Positions 40,901 to 50,235 of a stretch of 64,000 nucleotides of DNA are shown here, piece by piece (within the stretch, counting starts at the first letter, position 1; each line of letters starts with the position of its first letter). The notes under the pieces were generated by a model. The model saw nothing but the letters and a program-made list of their open reading frames with translations, was not told the DNA's origin and did not search any database. The translations under genes and the position numbers were made by a program. The stretch lies in contig JACEEZ010015314.1 of NCBI GenBank assembly GCA_016584305.1, positions 443,738-507,737 of the forward strand, read 5' to 3'. The DNA is from Chionoecetes opilio (taxonomy: Eukaryota > Arthropoda > Malacostraca > Decapoda > Majidae).

Positions 40901-43900
40901 CGATGGGGCAGAGCGCGTCCACGGCTGCCCTGCCCTTCATCACCACCACGCGCTCAACCCCTGCAACACATAAGAACATAAGAAAATAAGGAAGCTACAA
41001 GAGGCCGCGAGACCTACACGTGGTAGTTCCTGTCACTTAACACTACCTACATCCACCTTTCATCCCCATCCATGAAATCATCCAGCCTCCTTTTAAAGCT
41101 CCCTATTGACTCTGCACTAACTACCTGACAACTGAGTCCATTCCAATCATTCACCACCCTATTTGTGAACCAGTTTTTCCTATTTCCTTTTTAAATCTAT
41201 GCTTTTCCAGTTTGAATCCGTGACTCCTTACTCGGATTCAACACAGATCAGTAGCAACACTAACACTTCTAACACTAACAATCCTAATTACTTCTAACAC
41301 TAACAACAAACTTCATGTCATCTTCAGTATCCGCTGGTCACTACGTATAGTCAATTTTTTTTAACGAGGCAAAAATTCCATTCTATCATAAGGTCTCATG
41401 CTTAAAGTACCTATGTTTACCTGATAATATGGTTAACTCTGATAAAATACAACTGACATTTAAAAGAAGCGTACTATTCCCTTCTCCTGGCATCAAATAT
41501 CAGTCAGTAAGCAGCAAGGGGGCAGGATTTTTCACCTCGTTAAAAAAAAAACAGTGTAGGATAATAATGATTCTATACCAAAATCTATCACAAGGGGCTT
41601 AGTTACACTTGCAATTTTTCTGTATATACTACTTTCAAACAACTCATTCCTGTCTCCCTGTGATGGTGGCTCCAAGTTTAACCCCTTGAGACACAGTACG
41701 TAATTTCCATTAAATTTGACCACCACTAGATGATTTTTTTAGTGAATATAAGCAATATTTTATAGCTATGACCTGTTTAGTATCCTTGTCCACTAACTCA
41801 TTTGGTATATTCAGTTACTTTTCGTTATTTTATGGCTCGACAAGACAATTTTTTATAGCAAAGGAAAGATCTGGGCGTGAAGGGGTTAAAGTTCCCATCA
41901 AGTTCTTCTTCTTACAGTTCTCTTTATAATGATTTGCTTCTAGTATTATTCATTGCACTGATAACTCATTCCCATCTATTCTCTTATCCTCAAACCATCT
42001 CAGGAACTGTACGTATATTATTAATCACCTAACTCACTCTCCACTAACTCATCACCTAACATCACCCACTCCTCTTCTTTCTGTTTAACGTCAGTTTTTC
42101 CCGTTAATGTCCTACGAGGTTAGACGGCCGATGATACGCTTCCAACTATCTCTATCCATTGCCTCAACTTCTTCAATGCCCAATGCTGCCAGATCCTCTT
42201 CAACACACTGCCTCCATGTCTTCCTACTACCACTATTACTACTACTACTACGACTTCTTCAATGCCCAATGCTGCCAAATCCTCTTCAACACACTGCCTC
42301 CATGTCTTCCTACTACCACTATTACTACTACTACTACAACTCCAATGCCCAATGCTACCAGATCCTCTTCAACACACTGCCTCCATGTCTTCCTCCTCCT
42401 ACGCACTACTACCAACTAATCTCCCAATGCCTACCAACCTTCTTCACATGCCCAAACCATATCGCCTTACCTGCACCTGCACTTCCAATCTAACAGCTCT
42501 CCCCAATGCCTCACCACCTTCTCTCCTCTTCACGTGCCCAAACCACCTCAATCGCCTTACTCACCTGGCACTTCCACTCTAACAGCTCTCCCAATGCCTC
42601 ACCACCTTCTCTCCTTTCACGTGCCCAAACCACCTCAATCACCTTACTCTCACCTGGCACTTCCACTCTAACAGCTCTCCCCAATGCCTCACCACCTTCT
42701 CTCCTCTTCACGTGCCCAAACCACCTCAATCGCCTTACTCTCACCTGGCACTTCCACTCTAACAGCTCTCCCCAATGCCTCACCACCTCTCTCCTTTTCA
42801 CGTGCCCAAACCACCTCAATCGCCTTACTCTCACCTGGCACTTCCACTCTAACAGCTCTCCCCAATGCCTCACCACCTTCTCTCCTCTTCACGTGCCCAA
42901 ACCACCTCAATCGCCTTACTCTCACCTGGCACTTCCACTCTAACAGCTCTCCCCAATGCCTCACCACCTTCTCTCCTCTTCACGTGCCCAAACCACCTCA
43001 ATCGCCTTACTCTCACCTGGAAGTTCCACTCTAACAGCTCTCCCCAATGCCTCACCACCTTCTCTCCTCTTCACGTGCCCAAACCACCTCAATCGCCTTA
43101 CTCTCACCTGGAAGTTCCACTCTAACAGCTCTCCCCAATGCCTCACCACCTCTCCTCTTCACGATGCCCAAACCACCTCAATCGCCTTACTCTCACCTGG
43201 CATTCCACTCTAACAGCTCTCCCCAATGCCTCACCACCTTCTCTCCTCTTCACGTCCCAAACCACCTCATCGCCTTACTCTCACCTGGCATTTCCACTCT
43301 AACAGCTCTCCCCAATGCCTCACCACCTTCTCTCCTCTTCACGTGCCCAAACCACCTCAATCGCCTTACTCTCACCTGGCACTTCCACTCTAACAGCTCT
43401 CCCCAATGCCTCACCACCTCTCTCTTCAGTGCCCAAACCACCTCAATCGCCTTACTCTCACCTGGCACTTCCACTCTAACAGCTCTCCCCAATGCCTCAC
43501 CACCTTTCTCTCTCACGTGCCCAAACCACCTCAATCGCCTTACTCTCACCTGGCACTTCCACTAACAGCTCTCCCCAATGCCTCACCACCTTCTCTCCTT
43601 TCCGTGCCCAAACCACCTCAATCGCCTTACTCTCACCTGGCACTTCCACTCTAACAGCTCTCCCCAATGCCTCACCACCTTCTCTCCTTTCACGTGCCCA
43701 AACCACCTCAATCGCCTTACTCTCACCTGGAAGTTCACTCTAACAGCTCTCCCCAATGCCTCACCACCTTCTCTCCTCTTCACGTGCCCAAACCACCTCA
43801 ATCGCCTTACTCTCACCTGGCACTTCCACTCTAACAGCTCTCCCCAATGCCTCACCACCTTCTCTCCTCTTCACGTACCCAAACCACCTCAATCGCCTTA

Positions 43901-46900
43901 CTCTCACCTGGCACTTCCACTCTAACAGCTCTCCCCAATGCCTCACCACCTTCTCTCCTCTTCACGTGCCCAAACCACCTCAATCGCCTTACTCTCACCT
44001 GGAAGTTCCACTCTAACAGCTCTCCCCAATGCCTCACCACCTTCTCTCTCTTCACGTGCCCAAACCACCTCAATCGCCTTACTCTCACCTGGCACTTCCA
44101 CTCTAACAGCTCTCCCAATGCCTCACCACCTTCTCTCCTTTCACGTACCCAAACACCTCATCACTACATCTCACCTGACCTTCCACTTCAACCTCTCCAA
44201 ATGCTCCCTTCTCTCCTCATCACGGCCCAAACCACCTCAATCGCTTCCTCTAAATCAAATTCACTTCTACATTCTCTTCCCCTCAATCTTTTCTCTTACT
44301 CACAAAAAACCTGAACAATGCATTATTCACACTCAGCTCTTAAATTCATCACATTTATATAATCAACACTATTCTCATGATATTATAACAAAAAATATTA
44401 AGATTCCTTGATGACATAATGAAACTAAAATAGAATGACGGCAATAAATAAACACAAGAGTAGTAGTGGTGAATGCAAAGGAACCATTAAGACCATTACA
44501 TCACAAGCTATAGTGTGTGGTAGGGGAGGTGGGCAAAGCATACCGTGGATACAACAGGGTGGTAGATGCCGGGTCAGTTGCAACAGGGTGGTAAATGCAA
44601 GGGCCAGTGTGCAACAGGGTGGTAGATGCCGGGCCAGTGTGCAACAGGGTGGTAATGCAAGGTCAGTGTGCAACAGGGTGGTAGATGCCGGGCGTGTCAA
44701 AGGTGTTGCAGCATAAACGGGTGGTAGATGCCGGGCCAGTGTGCAACAGGTAATGGCCATGTGCACAGGGTGTAAATGCAAGGGTCAGTGTGCAACAGGG
44801 TGGTAGATGCCGGGCCAGTGTGCAACAGGGTGGTAGATGCCGGGCCAGTGTGCAACAGGGTGGTAGATGCCGGGCCAGTGTGCAACAGGGTGGTAGATGC
44901 AAGGCCAGTGTGCAACAGAGAGAGGCGAAAGGAATGCCCAAGGGAATGAACAGAGGTATTGTCACGTGTGGGGAATGAAGGAAGACTTGTAACTTGAAGG
45001 AAGGAAGGAAGGAAGGAAGGAACACTTGAAGGAAGAAAGGAAGGAACATTTGAAGGAGGAATTGTCCCAGGCATAACACTTGAAGGAGGAATTGTCCCAG
45101 GCATAACACTAAGTCGTGACACAGGTAACGGTAAGCCAAAGATCCCTGCAAGCTGATTAGTAAGAGAATACTTGAACAGATGTTGAGTCTACAAAAACTC
45201 AACTGTTTACATATGATCAAGAGTTTCTGATTCGGCTAAGAGGAATGTTCCAGTTCAGGGAGATATAAAAAGAGTGTTAATTCTTACCCATCTAGGTTAT
45301 GCTTCTGAATATCTGAAGATGCAGGTCAGATAAATCCATGATAGCTTACAATAAAATAGCCCAATTTTTTGTGTGTTAAGACTTGCACAGTAAAATTTTC
45401 CTAGCAACTGATGAAATAAAAAGACTTGCAGACTGAACAAATTATCCTGAACAAGTTATGAATTAAAAGAGTGCGAAAATAATATATGACTAGACACAAA
45501 TTAAGAGTTATTAAGAGCTTATATTTGGTCTTCAGTCTGACAATGACCCTTCATGTGTGTTTCCTCTTGTTGCATTAAAACAAATTAATAAATAGTGATG
45601 GCTAAAATGAAATTGAGTCTTAACAAAAAAGGAACAACACAGCACTGAATAAACATAAATAGTGTACTTGAAAAAATACTCTAAAAAAATTCATAGCTAA
45701 AATAAGGCAATAATTTACGGAAAGCCAATAACGTAGTAGTATTTCCTAAGACAATGACTAAAACTTTGCACAAGCATCAGGAACTCGTGTACTTCCTACT
45801 CCAAAATCTATTAAGTCTACTATAGTCACCGAACGTTAAGCTGACAAAAATTGGACCCCCTCACTCCCCTCTTCTGAATGCACGGGATTAGCCGAGGTGT
45901 TGGGTGTTGGGGCTAAACTTGCGATTAAGGCATTCTCACCCAACACCCAACACCTCGGCCAATCCCGTGTGTTCGGAAGGGGGGAGTGAAGGTGTTGGGT
46001 GTTGGGGCTAAACTTGCGATTAAGGCATTCTCACCCAACACCTCAGCCAATCCCGTGTGTTCGGAAGGGGCGAGTGTTGATGTTGGGTGTTGGGGCTAAA
46101 CTTGGGAGTCAGGCATTCTCACCCAACACCCAACACCTCAGCCAATCCCGTGTGTTCGGAAGGGGCGAGTGTTGATGTTGGGTGTTGGGGCTAAACTTGG
46201 GAGTCAGGCATTCTCACCCAACACCCAACACCTCAGCCAATCCCGTGCATTCGGAAGGGGGGAGTGATTGATTGATTTAATGCCAATAAAGGTAAATGTG
46301 CCAGCCATCAGAGGTCATATGGCACTATGGCAAAGCATAAAAAGGGGAGGGGTTAGAGAGAAAGAGAAACGGTGAGGGAAGGGGAGAGGAACGGGATGTT
46401 ACAGCAGGATGTGAATTTGTTGGAGGAAGGAGGTTAATTTTTCCAGGGAGAAGAAGGGGGATTCCGGGAGAATGTCCGCAAGACAGGGAGGTCGGGAAAG
46501 GGAGGACAAATGAGGGAAGGAACTGGAACGGGCAGGATAATAGGACATGTTGGACAGTGGGAGGAGCTTGACAGGGTGTGCAGAGGGTTGGGGAGGAGCG
46601 TGACATGAGATAGAGGGGAGTGAAGGTGTTGGGTGTTGGGACTTAACTTGGGAATAAGGCATTCTCACCCAACACCCAACACCTCAGCCAATCCCGTGCG
46701 TTCGGAAGGGAGGAGTGAAGGGGTCCAATTATCGCCAGCTTAACTTGCGGTGAGTACAGTACCTATCCCTAACCACTCCTTCCTTGCACCTTGATGCCAT
46801 GGTTACCTATAAGAAGGCCAACCATTATAGAAAGCCTAACACTCCTCCTCGATAACCCCACCTGACTTTGGGCCTGATTTTGCCTGCAGATTAGTGGTGT

Positions 46901-49898
46901 CAGTATTCTCTTTCTCTTCAGCTGTGGCCCCACCCTTAGCAGCACCCTTCTTCCCCCTGGCGCCCTTAGGTTTGGCATTCCTCCCACCTGATGCCTTGGC
47001 GGTGCTGGCGGCCTTGGCTTTCCCCTGGGTCGTCCCGTCATCACTCTGGTCTTCCTCGTCCTCTTCTGTGACCTTCAAGGCTTTTTTATTGGGACCTCTC
47101 TTTGCCTTGTTTTTGGTGGGTGGTGGGGCGTCCTCCTCTTCCTCCTCCTCCTCCTCCTCTGGCTTCACTTTGGCAGCTGCTCTCCCTCGCTTTCCTTTCT
47201 GGGCAGGAGCAGCTGGAGGAGACTCAGCTTCCTCTTCCTCCTCTTTTTTCACCGCTGGTTTTCTGGCTCTTGTCTTTTTGATGACTGGTTCGCTTTCCTC
47301 GGGTTCAGTTTCCTTTTTAATGGCTGGTTCGCTTTCCTCTGGTGCCACTTTCTTTTTGGGTGGTGCTCTTCCCCGCTTCTTGGCCACACTGGTTCCTGGT
47401 TCTTCCTCCTCCTTCTTAACTTTACGTACTCGTCTCAACTTCTTCTTTTCATCCTTTTCATCGTCCATTTCTTCCGCCTCCTTATAGTTCGTGACCTTCC
47501 TCGCTCCTCTCTTGGCTCTATTAGCGGCAGGTGGTGGTGGTGGCGTTTGCTCCTCCTCCTCCTCCTCCTCTGGTTCTTCTTCCTTCACTTCCATCTCCTC
47601 CTCCTCCTCCTCCTCCTTTCCTTCAGCTCCCTTGTTCTTGGTGGCCGCTCCTCTCCTTCCCTTCTTCACCACGGGCTCCTCTGGCACCACCGTCTCCTCT
47701 TCCACCACCACGGCAGCCACTGGGTCTTTCTTCACTGCTCGCTTGCGTCGTCCTGAAATTAGATCCAAATTTTTAGTACGTAAGAATATAAGAACATAAG
47801 GAAGCTACAAGATAAGAACATAAGGAAGCTACAAGATAAGAACATAAGAAAATAAGGAAGCTACAAGATAAGAACATAAGAAAATAAGGAAGCTACAAGA
47901 TAAGAACATAAGAAAATAAGGAAGCTACAAGATAAGAACATAAGAAAATAAGGAAGCTACAAGATAAGAACATAAGAAAATAAGGAAGCTACAAGATAAG
48001 AACATAAGAAAATAAGGAAGCTACAAGATAAGAACATAAGAAAATAAGGAAGCTACAAGATAAGAACATAAGAAAATAAGGAAGCTACAAGATAAGAACA
48101 TAAGAAAATAAGGAAGCTACAAGAGGCCGCGAGACCTACACGTGGTAGTTCCTGTTACTTAACACTACCTACATCCACCTTTCATGAATTTATCCAGCCT
48201 CCTTTTAAAGCTCCCCATTGACTCCGCACGAACTACCTGTCTCTGAGTATTGCGGTACATTACGGTAATAAGAGACACTGTCGGTTATTATGGACGAGAA
48301 CTGTGCGGTCGCTAGCGCCGTTACCACCTAGGTTTTCTATATTATGTTCTGCTCAGTATATTAAACAGCATTAACCCCTTGAGACCCAGAACGTAATTTT
48401 AATTGTAATTTGGGTGCCATTAGACGATTTTCATAAATATAACCAGTTTTATAGCTATGACCTGTTTAGTATCCTTGTCCACTAGCTAATTTGGTTTAAT
48501 AAGTTACTTTTTCGTAATTTTATGGCTAACAACAGACACTTTCATATAGCAAAGGAAAGATCTGGGCGTGAAGGGGTTAAACCACTTCTGCGTAACCTTC
48601 TAAACTTATATCCATATTGCAGAAATGACAGTTTTCTAATACGCATACACACACACACTCCCCTTTCAGAGCCCCCTTTCAGAGTTTTACATATGGTGAA
48701 GGATGTATCTTAAAAACAGTTACAGATCCTAGTTAAGAGTAGCAATAAGAAAGTCATTAAAAGGTTGTTTTTAAGATGACGTAACATTTAAAATCACTCA
48801 AAGCATCGAGTTCCTTCCATAAAGACAGAAACTAACACGTCACCTGGACAACACACCAATACAAAGAGAGTGCATTTAATAACTTAGGACACACAAACAA
48901 CTCTCACTTCAAACACAAGAAGGAATAAGGCCGATAGAAAACGTGACAAAAATACGTCCTACACAAAACAAAAAATCGAAATAAACCATTCAGCGCATAT
49001 TTATACGAAAACGATGCGAACTTGAATATATTGAAACGCACAAGAATCTTCTTAACTGATGTAGAAAAGATTTATTGATGATAAGATGAATAGATGCTTC
49101 AAAATGTGGAAGTCATTTCAGTTTCAATAAATGACCAAATAGTGAAGAAACATCGATAAATACAGAAAACACAGAACTTTTAAATGAACTAAATAACGAA
49201 AGAACTCACAAATAGACGTTTAACTAGAAAATAAATTAGAAAAAATCAATTTATTTTATTTTTTGTTACGGCAATGCCTAACCCAGACTCAAATAGGCTC
49301 AGAGTCTTTTCGGATAATGTGAAATAGGCTTAGAACGGTCTTTTTAGTTAATATTGTGATAAATATTCCACAGGGCAGGGCTAAACATAACCTAACCCTA
49401 ATTAAACCGGGTTGAAACTGCATATTTACCGAAAATATTAATAGCCCCAAAATAACCATTGTGGAACCCCGCTTGTTACCTGCCCCACTCTTTACACTAA
49501 CCAGTGAGTTAAGTGGTAATCAGTGCGTAAACATGGGCCATTGAACATGTTATATTGTGCATGTATTGCCATAAAGGTACCTGGAACTGTCGCCGATAGG
49601 AACACTCGCCGACGTCGACGAGTGTTCCTATTTTTCACGTCGGCGAGTGTTCCCATTACCAGTGTTTCTGCATTCAGGGATTAAATACCAACAATAGCCT
49701 GAATAGTTAGGCTAGGTTATATTCCTTATCATATAAAACCATGTGGGGACGGGCCATTAACGACCATGGGCCATTGAACATGTGGCCAAAAATTGTGTTA
49801 ATGCTACCCTATTTACCTGCAAACCAACGTTGAATACCCTTCTATACATGTGTTAGTGGCACACCTATACCCTTATTACTCTGTTACTCACCTGCCAT
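31843..49898 (-). CDS. PARP2: Poly(ADP-ribose) polymerase 2 (PARP2), 10 exons
   Basis: Exons: 49892-49898, 46862-47752, 40836-40960, 39582-39753, 36791-about 36945, 36025-36262, 34616-34832, 33994-34218, 33328-33551, 31843-31996. Order: a long K/E-rich basic-acidic N-terminus (about residues 1-300), a short linker, the WGR domain (VWMRWGRVG), the helical regulatory domain ([19 protein letters not shown]) and the ART catalytic domain with the H-Y-E triad: His in [11 protein letters not shown], Tyr in SKSANYC, Glu in YNEYIVYN. It ends [13 protein letters not shown]2 is preferred over PARP1 because there are no zinc fingers or BRCT and the WGR and catalytic motifs match PARP2. Known role: binds DNA breaks through WGR and makes poly(ADP-ribose) from NAD+ in the nucleus. 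Oddities: a one-base deletion in each of exons 4 and 6, a noisy exon 5, and a GC-AG intron after exon 7. Confidence 0.92.
32000..32505. repeat. 42-bp minisatellite in PARP2 last intron
   Basis: About 12 units of AACATAGGAATATAAGCAAAG plus GAAGGTTACCAACACACAC; begins right at the last-exon acceptor. Confidence 0.95.
32668..33035. mobile_element. 368-bp palindromic element in PARP2 intron
   Basis: Arms TATAGTCTATTTTTTTATTA...GTCAAAATGCA and inverse; both arms carry GGAAGCCACGCCCCCTGCC and CACTACTTAACAGCGGCGTG. Short unpaired centre near 32850. Confidence 0.85.
33328..33551 (-). CDS. PARP2: PARP2 exon 9, catalytic Tyr
   Basis: 224 bp. Encodes [19 protein letters not shown]...[13 protein letters not shown], with the triad Tyr in SANYC. 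Donor gtaagt, phase 2. Confidence 0.96.
33594..33950 (-). mobile_element. LINE family A, longest copy (RT C-terminal codons)
   Basis: Minus strand encodes [20 protein letters not shown] and [16 protein letters not shown], typical of the C-terminal end of non-LTR retrotransposon polyproteins, followed by an about 80-bp 3' UTR and the TTCTTATGTTC tail. 5'-truncated. In PARP2 intron 8. Confidence 0.85.
33994..34218 (-). CDS. PARP2: PARP2 exon 8, catalytic His
   Basis: 225 bp, phase 0 both sides. Encodes [14 protein letters not shown]...[13 protein letters not shown]...[15 protein letters not shown]. Contains the NAD-binding His of the H-Y-E triad. Confidence 0.96.
34250..34584 (+). mobile_element. 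tRNA-derived SINE, family S
   Basis: Second full copy, B-box GAGTTCGATCCCG; ends at GCTATAGGCC without a long poly-A. In PARP2 intron 7. Confidence 0.83.
34616..34832 (-). CDS. PARP2: PARP2 exon 7, regulatory domain
   Basis: 217 bp from acceptor tttccag. Encodes [16 protein letters not shown]...[13 protein letters not shown]...DSQEYR. The donor is GC rather than GT (AGG then gcgagt). It is the only site whose phase joins exon 8 and reproduces the family sequence. Confidence 0.92.
35093..35302 (-). mobile_element. MITE family B
   Basis: Right end mutated to TTAT. Flanked by direct repeats of ATTACCCTGAAAACAGTCATG (35049 and 35311), so it lies in a small duplicated segment. Confidence 0.8.
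35353..35568 (+). mobile_element. MITE family B, right half degraded
   Basis: Left end TTACCCCCTTCACGCC; right end GGCCTCAAGGGGTTTAA. Confidence 0.75.
35690..35905 (+). mobile_element. LINE family A 3' end, degraded
   Basis: AAAAGGAAATAGGGAGAAACTGG through TTCTTATGTTCTTATG with several small indels. Confidence 0.75.
36025..36262 (-). CDS. PARP2: PARP2 exon 6, regulatory domain, with one-base deletion
   Basis: Encodes [21 protein letters not shown]...[12 protein letters not shown], then the frame breaks in a run of five C (plus strand 36118-36122) and continues [18 protein letters not shown]...CNDFYTR in the next frame. 238 bp seen; 239 fits both phases. Donor gtgagt. Confidence 0.88.
36450..36585 (-). 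mobile_element. LINE family A fragment with many indels
   Basis: AGGAAGCACAAGAGGCGGGG...CCTACACGTGGTAGTTCC; bases missing relative to every other copy. Confidence 0.65.
36586..36789 (+). mobile_element. MITE family B, degraded
   Basis: Ends next to the PARP2 exon 5 donor. Confidence 0.7.
36791..36945 (-). CDS. PARP2: PARP2 exon 5, end of WGR (5' edge poorly resolved)
   Basis: Encodes [21 protein letters not shown], the conserved end of WGR, then a short linker to donor gtaaaa at 36790. The 5' part (36915-36960) does not give a clean acceptor in the phase required by exon 4 and lacks the expected Trp, so small deletions are likely there. The upper boundary is approximate. Confidence 0.65.
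36960..38700. repeat. 1.7-kb noisy LINE-tail array in PARP2 intron
   Basis: Degenerate repeats of AACATAAGGAAGCTACAAGAG with frequent one- and two-base losses; probably misassembled or collapsed. Confidence 0.85.
38763..39019. mobile_element. MITE family C inserted in a LINE family A copy
   Basis: Full palindrome, TA both sides; the left flank is the family A sequence GGTAGTTCCTG. Confidence 0.88.
39205..39467 (+). mobile_element. LINE family A 3' end
   Basis: Sense orientation, includes codons for the RT C-terminus (GGATTCAAGCTGGAAAAGCG) and the tail. Confidence 0.82.
39582..39753 (-). CDS. PARP2: PARP2 exon 4, WGR domain, with one-base deletion
   Basis: Acceptor cccgcag. Reads [13 protein letters not shown], then shifts frame, and continues [20 protein letters not shown] in the next frame. 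A missing base between 39715 and 39716 (a CC read as C) restores both the frame and the expected exon phase (172 bp seen, 173 needed). Donor gtaaga, phase 2. Confidence 0.88.
39828..40135. mobile_element. Repeat family G, second copy
   Basis: Inverse of 1836-2312: CTAACTGGGCGACCAAAATG ... AATGTCGCCCAGTAAGATTGG. Confidence 0.55.
40548..40835. repeat. Duplicated PARP2 exon 3 donor edge with MITE fragments
   Basis: CACCTGGTTAAGCATACAGT-type sequence at 40557, 40668, 40716 and the true exon edge at 40834; B-element ends at 40593-40650 and 40755-40812 lie between. Confidence 0.8.
40836..40960 (-). CDS. PARP2: PARP2 exon 3, linker to WGR
   Basis: 125 bp. Encodes [14 protein letters not shown]...[18 protein letters not shown], aligning with the segment just before WGR in PARP2. 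Donor is CAG before gtgac. Copies of its donor edge occur at 40.55-40.75 kb. Confidence 0.9.
40972..41230 (-). mobile_element. LINE family A 3' fragment
   Basis: Tail 12 bp from the PARP2 exon 3 acceptor; reaches TCCAGTTTGAATCCGTGAC. Confidence 0.82.
41678..41889 (-). mobile_element. MITE family B
   Basis: Complete with TTAA at both ends, in PARP2 intron 2. Confidence 0.87.
42490..44165 (-). repeat. 91-bp satellite array derived from a LINE 3' coding region
   Basis: About 18 units (GCCCAAACCACCTCAATCGCC ... ACTCTCACCTGGCACTTCC). On the minus strand each unit encodes [17 protein letters not shown] sequence, the end of a LINE reverse transcriptase ORF. 91 is not a multiple of three, so frames rotate. 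Confidence 0.9.
44550..44930. repeat. About 31-bp minisatellite
   Basis: Units of GTGCAACAGGGTGGTAGATGC plus CGGGCCA, the first half with several deletions. A (GGAA)n run follows at 44998-45020. Confidence 0.9.
45120..45834. other. PARP2 intron 2, unique AT-rich sequence
   Basis: No gene, repeat or motif recognised. Confidence 0.5.
45835..46744. mobile_element. Foldback element J with internal palindromic tandem units
   Basis: Outer inverted ends GTTAAGCTG...TTGGACCCC and inverse. Inside are about five palindromic units (GTGTTGGGTGTTGGGGCTAAA ... CACCCAACACCC). Interrupted by a LINE at 46264-46611. Confidence 0.8.
46264..46611 (-). mobile_element. LINE family F insertion with target duplication
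   Basis: Minus strand encodes [21 protein letters not shown], a C-x2-C...H...C knuckle seen at the ends of I/Jockey-type LINE ORFs. Flanked by GGGAGTG on both sides; (ATTG)n-like tail at left. Confidence 0.7.
46862..47752 (-). CDS. PARP2: PARP2 exon 2: 297-residue charged N-terminal region
   Basis: 891 bp from acceptor atttcag to donor gtgggg, phases 1 and 1. Lys/Glu/Pro-rich: acidic runs alternate with basic AT-hook-like motifs ([30 protein letters not shown]). It replaces the roughly 80-residue basic N-terminus of mammalian PARP2. No stop inside. Its assignment to PARP2 rests on phase match on both sides and position. Confidence 0.75.
47780..48120. repeat. 32-bp LINE-tail array in PARP2 intron 1
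   Basis: About eleven units of GATAAGAACATAAGAAAATAAG plus GAAGCTACAA, very uniform; continues into a family A body. Confidence 0.95.
48121..48245 (-). mobile_element. LINE family A 3' fragment
   Basis: GAGGCCGCGAGACCTACACG to CCGCACGAACTACCTG; lacks the CCCCATCCATG block present elsewhere. Confidence 0.75.
48371..48580 (-). mobile_element. MITE family B
   Basis: Complete with TTAA at both ends, in PARP2 intron 1. Confidence 0.87.
48720..49890. other. PARP2 intron 1, mostly unique
   Basis: Contains a short inverted repeat (GGAACACTCGCCGACG / CGACGAGTGTTCC) at 49598-49630; CCTGGAACTGTCGCCGATAGG at 49580 is the inverse of a segment at 28097. Confidence 0.5.
49892..49898 (-). CDS. PARP2: PARP2 exon 1, 7 coding bases
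   Basis: ATGGCAG before donor gtgagt. The split codon joins exon 2 as Gly, giving [12 protein letters not shown], a plausible nuclear-localisation start. The exon is short but phase-compatible, and lies just inside the promoter-like GC-richer segment at 49.9-50.2 kb. Confidence 0.7.
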
Positions 49899-50184
49899 GA
49901 TGAGTTAAGGAGTGGTACAGGAGCTCGAGGGTTAGCAGTGACAAAGCCGAGTGGTTGCTGATGGTTGCTGAGTGGTCAGAGTGGCGGCAAAACTCCGTCC
50001 CTCCCGCCAGCCGTTTCACACTGTTCAACGGGCGCGCATTCCGCCAACCACCGCCTTGCATTAGGCTGGGAGGCCCATTCACAAAGCTATACACATGCAG
50101 TTAATGATCATTTTCTTGTATGTATTATGTGGGATCTTTGTCGCTTAATTAATAGTATCGCTTCATAGGTCCTCTTCAACGCAC

Positions 50185-50192
50185 TGACGTCA
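50185..50192. promoter_or_regulatory. CRE upstream of PARP2
   Basis: TGACGTCA 287 bp upstream of the PARP2 ATG and 44 bp outside the large palindrome. Candidate PARP2 promoter element. Confidence 0.4.
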
Positions 50193-50235
50193 CGATCTAG
50201 CGGTTCCAAGCCAAATGCCGCCCGTCGGAGCGAGC

